Source: Lepidostoma basale (taxonomy: Eukaryota > Arthropoda > Insecta > Trichoptera > Lepidostomatidae). Taken from it: 64,000 bases of DNA. Below are positions 59,626-64,000 of this stretch, one piece after another. The notes beneath the pieces were generated by a model. That model was not told the DNA's origin. It saw only the letters and a program-made list of their open reading frames with translations, and made no database searches. The stretch spans positions 3,185,501 to 3,249,500 of the forward strand of contig JAHDVF020000240.1 in NCBI GenBank assembly GCA_022606425.2. Reading direction: 5' to 3'. Position 1 is the first letter of the stretch. Each line of letters opens with the position of its first letter. The position numbers were made by a program, and so were the translations under genes.

Positions 59626-59774
59626 TCTCAATTGGCGTGAATTGTGCAAAGGCGAGTGATTAAATAATATAGTCCGTAAAGTTTCTTCTTGAAAACTGCC
59701 AGCTGCCCTTTTATACTTCAAATGCATATGTTAATCTCTAAATTAAATAGACTGTAAATTATATAAACACAAAA

Positions 59775-60335
59775 AAAATAAATGCAGTAGAAATTAAATC
59801 TTCTAGACGAATGTGTGGATACTCTGTGTGTGATAGAGTATATGAGAGACAATGGTGTTCTTGTACCAACCCTTATGTATGGAAGCGAAGCATGGAACTA
59901 GCAAAAGAAGGATGAAATTAGAATAAATGCAGTAGAAATGAGATCTCTTAGACGAATGTGTAAAAATACTCTGTGTATGATAGAGTGTCGAATGAAAATA
60001 TTCGAAGTGAATGCGGTGCGAATGATGGTGTTATGAACAAAATAATGAAAGGATCATTAAAATGGTTTGGACACATGGAAAAAATGAATGACAAAAGAAT
60101 GGTATATAAGTTATAAGTTAACGTTGTAAATGGAACTAGAAATAAAGGAAGACCGAGGAAAACGTGTCACGATCAAAAAAATCAAATATTGAATATCGGC
60201 CACGCGAGGAGTCAGAGACATCGACGAGCGCATGACACGATGTATGAATGTTGAGGAATCGAGAGAAATATGCCAGGAAAGAAAAGTGTGGAAGTCCATT
60301 CTGGGAGACGGCCTGGTGGTCATTTAGTTACTTGT
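59775..60335 (+). mobile_element. RTE-A LINE with internal duplication
   Basis: An EIKSSRRMCGYSVCDRV block (59780-59845) is followed by NGVLVPTLMYGSEAWN and then the same block again (EMRSLRRMCKNTLCMIEC). The GSLKWFGHMEKM, NKGRPRKTCHDQ and HRRAHDTMYEC regions follow, to GGGAGACGGCCTGGTGG. The order shows a local duplication or two overlapping insertions. Confidence 0.72.
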
Positions 60336-60354
60336 TTTTTACAAAAAAATATCA

Positions 60355-60450
60355 GCTGTTAAATTTACAACACTTTTATAATATTCCATTTTCTATTATA
60401 CATATTTTGAGAATGTTGCGACAGCTGTTTCGCCAACCGATGTTGAAATC
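60355..60450 (-). repeat. H1-related arm with hammerhead-like remnant
   Basis: GTTGCGACAGCTGTTTCGCC then AACCGATGTTGAAATCATTA reads on the minus strand as AGUAAUGAUUUCAACAUCGG and UUGGCGAAACAGCUGUC. The 3' half is good; the 5' core (GUAAUGA) and helix II are altered. Confidence 0.48.
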
Positions 60451-60451
60451 A

Positions 60452-60515
60452 TTACTGCATTAATTCTACTTTCATCGTGTTTTGCCATTTCCATACTGAA
60501 CTTCCATAAGTAAAA
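60452..60515 (-). mobile_element. RTE-A snippet
   Basis: CTGCATTAATTCTACTTTCA then GCCATTTCCATACTGAACTT corresponds to the EAWNWQKDESRINAV region on the minus strand. Confidence 0.5.
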
Positions 60516-60519
60516 ACAT

Positions 60520-60945
60520 GCATTGTATTAAATATCTTTCTGAATATTTTAGTCGTATTTTCATGATTTTCTTTTTCACTTCGGAAGGATAAAACTGTTT
60601 TTCTTGCAGTTCCTATCCTTTTCCTAGAGTGTTTTTTTAAGAAAGATTTAAAATATGAATTCATATAGCTTTTTTTGCAATATTATTCCCTAAAGAGGTT
60701 AAGGAAAGATCTATGACCTTTTTATTGTTGAAATAAAACATTTTTGTGTATTTTATATATAATTTCATATTCAAAAAGTTTGACTTGGGATCAATGTATC
60801 GTATAAGATTATTTTCCAAGAGAGATGATAATTCAAACATATATCAGAAACTTTGGAAATAAATTACTCTCGCAAGCAAATATTCAACGAATTTTATAAA
60901 ATAAGAACCAAATCATAATCTTATATTCATAAGTTATTCTTCAAC
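60520..60945. other. AT-rich sequence, no gene recognised
   Basis: No ORF or repeat identified. Confidence 0.42.
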
Positions 60946-60949
60946 TACT

Positions 60950-61700
60950 AGGCAACAACGTGAATGGTGCAATTAAAGATTTCATTGCAAACAAAAACGG
61001 GAACTTGGAGGCATAGGACCAACCAAGAGATCTGTACGATGACCCAGTAGCCCCTTATAACGAGCACCGTGAGAGCCGGTCGCCTAGCATGGATTGGGCA
61101 CGTATGCCGAGCCGAAGAGACCAGAGCAATCAAGACCATAAACGCGTCTAGACCGACTGGAGAAAGACCTCTAGGAAGGCCTAGGGAGCGCCTAATGGAC
61201 AATGTTTTGGCTGATCTGGCTAGATTGGGCGAATCGGACTGCTGGGACCAAAAGGCGCAGGATCGAGGAGCTTGGAGAAAAATCATCAAGGAGGCTAAAA
61301 CTCTTCAAGAGCTCTATGGCCCTAGGAAGTAAGTAAGTTAGTAACTTGAATCGAAAACAAAGCTTATCAAAAAAAGCTAAAATGGTAGTGCACTAGAGTG
61401 TTCTTGTACAAGTAGAATAAATGCTGTAGAAATGAGATCTCTTAGACGAATGTGTCGTATCGAAAGTGTAGTGTCGAATGAAAATGTTAAAAGTAAACGT
61501 GGTGCAAATGAAAGTGTTATGAGCAAAATAATGACTATGTTAATAAGATTTGGACACATGGAAGAAATTAATGAAGAAAGAATGGTAAAAAGTACATGTT
61601 TAGGATTGGAAGTCTTAAAAATCGACGAACGTGCATGTTACGATGTATGAATGTATAGTAATATAGTGGTCCATCTTCGCCTGCCCCTCCGGGGAAAAGG
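60950..61700 (+). mobile_element. RTE-A LINE fragment, split by RTE-E
   Basis: GNNVNGAIKDFIANKN precedes RTE-E, and SLSKKAKMVVH then EMRSLRRMC, NENVKSKRGANESVMSKIM and RACYDV follow it. The end is reduced to CCTCCGGGGAAAAGG without a GTTA tail. Confidence 0.7.
61003..61338 (+). mobile_element. RTE-E LINE 3' insertion with (GTAA)n tail
   Basis: An 87-codon frame: MRAGRLAWIGHVCRAEETRA, IKTINASRPTGERPLGRPRE, RLMDNVLADLARLGESDCWD, AQDRGAWRKIIKEAKTLQEL, YGPRK-stop, then AAGTAAGTAAG. Flanks ATTGCAAACAAAAAC and AATCGAAAACAAAGC look like a mutated target duplication. The best RTE-E copy here. Confidence 0.82.
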
Positions 61701-61721
61701 AACTATTTAGTTTGTAAAAAA

Positions 61722-62213
61722 AACTAACTAACTAACCATCACGCCGTCTCCCCGAAGGGGGAGGCAGAAAGAATGGACTGCCACACTTTTCTTTCCTGAC
61801 AAATTTCCCTCGCTTTCTCAACATTCATACATCGTGTCATGCACGTGCGTCGATTTCTCTGACTCCTCACATGGCCGACATTCAATATTTGATTTATTTG
61901 ATCGTGCCACGCTTTCCTCGGTCTTCCTCTCTTCCTGGTTCCATTAACATTGTTAACATATAATTTTTTACCATTCTTTTCATATGTCCAAATCATCTAA
62001 ATGATCCTTTCATTATTTTGTTCATAACACCATCATTTGCACCGCATTCACTTCTTATATTTTCATTCGACACTCTATCATACACAGAGTATCCACACAT
62101 TCGTCTAAGAGATCTCATTTCTACTGCATTTATTCTACTTTCATCCTTCTTTTGCAAGTTCCATGCTTCGCTTCCATACATAAGGGTCGGTAGATGAACA
62201 CCATTTAACAACT
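61722..62213 (-). mobile_element. RTE-A LINE 3' copy, well preserved
   Basis: Two open frames on the minus strand: 72 codons (NGVHLPTLMYGSEAWNLQKK to MNKIMKGSF) and 85 codons (KLYVNDVN-like NGTRKRGRPRKAWHDQ to ASPFGETA). About 25 bp is deleted between them at MERMNEE. GTTA tail present. Confidence 0.82.
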
Positions 62214-62227
62214 TTAGTTAGTAAGTA

Positions 62228-62322
62228 AGTTAAATAATGAATGAAAAAGTCTGTTTTCTAGAAGTTTCATCATATTTCATGGGAGTGACATGTTTCGCTT
62301 GTCGAAGGCATTATCAAAAATT
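62228..62322 (-). repeat. H5 repeat, single arm with hammerhead-like motif
   Basis: Minus strand: UUUUUGAUAAUGCC...GACAAGCGAAACAUGUC, then the H5 arm to TTCTAGAAAACAGAC. GAAACAUGUC is intact; the 5' core reads UUGAUAA. Confidence 0.5.
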
Positions 62323-62346
62323 AATAATAATTATAACTTAAACATT

Positions 62347-62605
62347 TTATGAGGATTAATTGTATCTTAATAGAGACGAATATGTAAATTGTTTGGAAAC
62401 AGAATATGGTAGTCGAGGCTTTTACAGGACTTATGACCTGTCATTGGTTGGGTTAACCGATCACTAACAACATTCCCCATTCCTACCTTCTTATGACACA
62501 GCGTTTGACAAATTTTTGGAACTTGTATATATGCTACTATTTTTAATAACTTCACATTTTTGTACACTAACGCCATCTATTAAGATAATTTGTATTTGTA
62601 TACAA
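62347..62605 (+). mobile_element. M1 element copy
   Basis: Opens TTAATTGTATCTTAATAGAG, with GGACTTATGACCTGTCATTG inside and CTAACGCCATCTATTAAGA near the end. The right TIR is degraded. Confidence 0.65.
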
Positions 62606-62609
62606 AAAA

Positions 62610-62930
62610 AAAACAAAAACATTTTGTGATTATTTACCGTCTAGGAACTTCGCGTATTTCTATACAGTTATTTGTATAATACAACGTTAAACCACGAACG
62701 TGCTGCTTGTCAGTATATCGGTATGCGTGTTTTAAACCATCCAGTTGTATTCGAGTGTAATATATTAAAAAGTATTGGCTGCCTATCAAAATGTCAAAGT
62801 TTGGTACGTCGCGTAGGTCGAAATGAAAACAGAATAACGCTTAAAATAAAATATTATACATACTCGTATATGTACGTGATATTACCCTGTTTTTTTGTTT
62901 TAATAAGAAGTGCGCATTGAACGTTTGATT
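62610..62930. other. unassigned sequence
   Basis: An 82-codon ORF at 62672 (YNTTLNHERAACQYIGMRV) has no recognised motif and lacks context. Not called as a gene. Confidence 0.3.
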
Positions 62931-62934
62931 TCTT

Positions 62935-63322
62935 CTTCTTTGGTATCTTACTCTGTGTATAATAGAGAGTGTCGAATGAAAATATAAGAAGTGAATGCGG
63001 TGCGAATGATTGTGTTATGGACAAAATAATGAAAGGATCATTAAGATGGTTTGGACATATGGAAAGAATGAATGAAGAAATAGTGATAAAAAAATTATAT
63101 GTTAATGATGTAAATGGAACCAGAAATAGAAGAAGACCAAGGAAAACGTGGCACGTGGAAAAAATTGAATGTCGGCCATGTGAGGAGTCAGAGAAATCGA
63201 CGCGCGTGCATGACACGATGTATGAATGTTGAGGAATCGAGAGAAATATGTCAGTAAAGAAAAGTGGGCAGTCCATTCTTTCTGCCTACCCCTTCGGAGA
63301 GACGGCGTGATGGTTAGTTAGT
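62935..63322 (+). mobile_element. RTE-A LINE 3' copy
   Basis: An 87-codon frame from SNENIRSECGANDCVMDKIM through SLRWFGHMERMNEE to RRRPRKTWHVEKI. A small deletion then shifts the frame before NRRACMTRCMNVEESREICQ and the tail GGTTAGTTAGTTA. Confidence 0.8.
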
Positions 63323-63327
63323 TATCT

Positions 63328-63890
63328 TCTTCTTCTTCTTCCTTTTAGTTTAGGTCGTATGACCTATTTGTGACGGTCAACTGTCCTGGGATGATGATGT
63401 CCAGCCATCTCTCCATCTCTTTAGCGGCCTACCTGGTAATCTCTTGCTGCTTGGGTTTTCATCTTTAATGCATTCTCCATGCGGTCCACGTGGTCTCTCC
63501 AAAAACGCCTTCTGTTTTTTCCCCAACTCACTATGTCCTCAACACCACAGACAGACCTTATCGTTTCATTTCTGATTCGATCTTTGAGGGTTTTGCCTGC
63601 GGTGGAGCGTAGGGTTCGCATTTTGCTACTCTAAGAAGCTTCTTATTTCTATTTGTATCAACTCTGACCTATTTTTCATACATCATGATGGGGCGAACGC
63701 ATGCCTTGTATATCTTGACTTGACTTTCGGTTAGCATGTATTTGTTCCTCCATATGGTGTCGCGCAAGCAGCTAGCCACGGCTGTCGCTTTGTTGGTTTG
63801 TGCTCGCACCTCGTTATATAGGTCCCTGTAGCTACCGATCTCTATGCCTAGGTAAGTGAATCGCATGACTTGCTCAATAGGTATGAAATG
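63328..63890 (-). mobile_element. RTE-B (B2 subtype) LINE, 3' copy
   Basis: Minus strand: IEQVMRFTYLGIEIGSYRDL, YNEVRAQTNKATAVASCLRD, TIWRNKYMLTESQVKIYKAC, VRPIMMYEK-stop; then MRTLRSTAGKTLKDRIRNET, IRSVCGVEDIVSWGKNRRRF and WRDHVDRMENALK, with a (GAA)n tail at the left edge. Very similar to 43.56-44.13 kb. Confidence 0.82.
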
Positions 63891-64000
63891 TATTTTTAAA
63901 ATATAAACGAGTGTTTTATCATACAAAATAATTAAATAATTGTGGCCCACAATTTGAGAATTTGCGATAGCACGTCGCGTGTCAACATGACCAAAACTTT

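Overview
The window is AT-rich eukaryotic DNA. I find no host gene that I can support. The recognisable sequence is almost all mobile-element debris: 5'-truncated non-LTR retrotransposon tails, tRNA-derived SINEs, MITE-like inverted repeats, and many short palindromic repeats that carry hammerhead-ribozyme-like motifs. An arthropod genome, probably an insect and possibly a lepidopteran, fits best. That rests on the style of the LINE C-termini and the Penelope-type repeats and is inference, not proof.

Working family names used here: RTE-A is a LINE with a (GTTA)n tail, whose C-terminal protein runs from MRSLRRMCG through RWFGHMERM and GRPRKTWHDQI to NRRACMTRCMNVEE. RTE-B is a LINE with a (GAA)n tail and the signature GRPPKRWKDSW. 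RTE-D, E, F, G, H and Z are rarer LINE tails. J1 to J4 are Jockey-like LINE tails, J1 with a (TTTGA)n end. C1 is a chimeric non-autonomous retroposon that ends in the RTE-A 3' tail. H1 to H11 are hammerhead-like repeat families. M1 is an inverted-repeat element. Clade names for the LINE tails are provisional because only the C-termini are present.

Layout. 1-8 kb: C1, RTE-B, a nearly clean RTE-A tail, a good hammerhead pair and an H1 copy split by RTE-B. 8-24 kb: RTE-A/B copies with H4, H5 and H1 repeats and a TIR element at 13.4 kb. 24-36 kb: the clearest nesting, with C1 inside a Jockey ORF and RTE-F inside J1. 36-48 kb: palindromic repeats, a 5'-inverted RTE-A, a minisatellite and C1. 48-58 kb: H2 inside H1, the abutting hammerhead pair at 50.3 kb, M1 copies, a partly duplicated Jockey tail and SINEs. 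58-64 kb: an H1 element with a 15-bp target duplication inside RTE-A, one unexplained 104-codon ORF, and more RTE-A/B/E.

The most interesting signal is the hammerhead-like set. Several unrelated-looking families share one architecture: CUGANGA (or a one-base variant), one extra A or U, a short helix II, GAAA, a tiny palindromic helix III, then UC. They often occur as oppositely oriented pairs, and two elements are bounded by 13- and 15-bp target duplications. Short-helix-III hammerheads are known from Penelope-like retroelements. The uniform extra base, the paired layout and the number of families in one window are what deserve testing. Many insertions were delimited exactly by reading target-site duplications.
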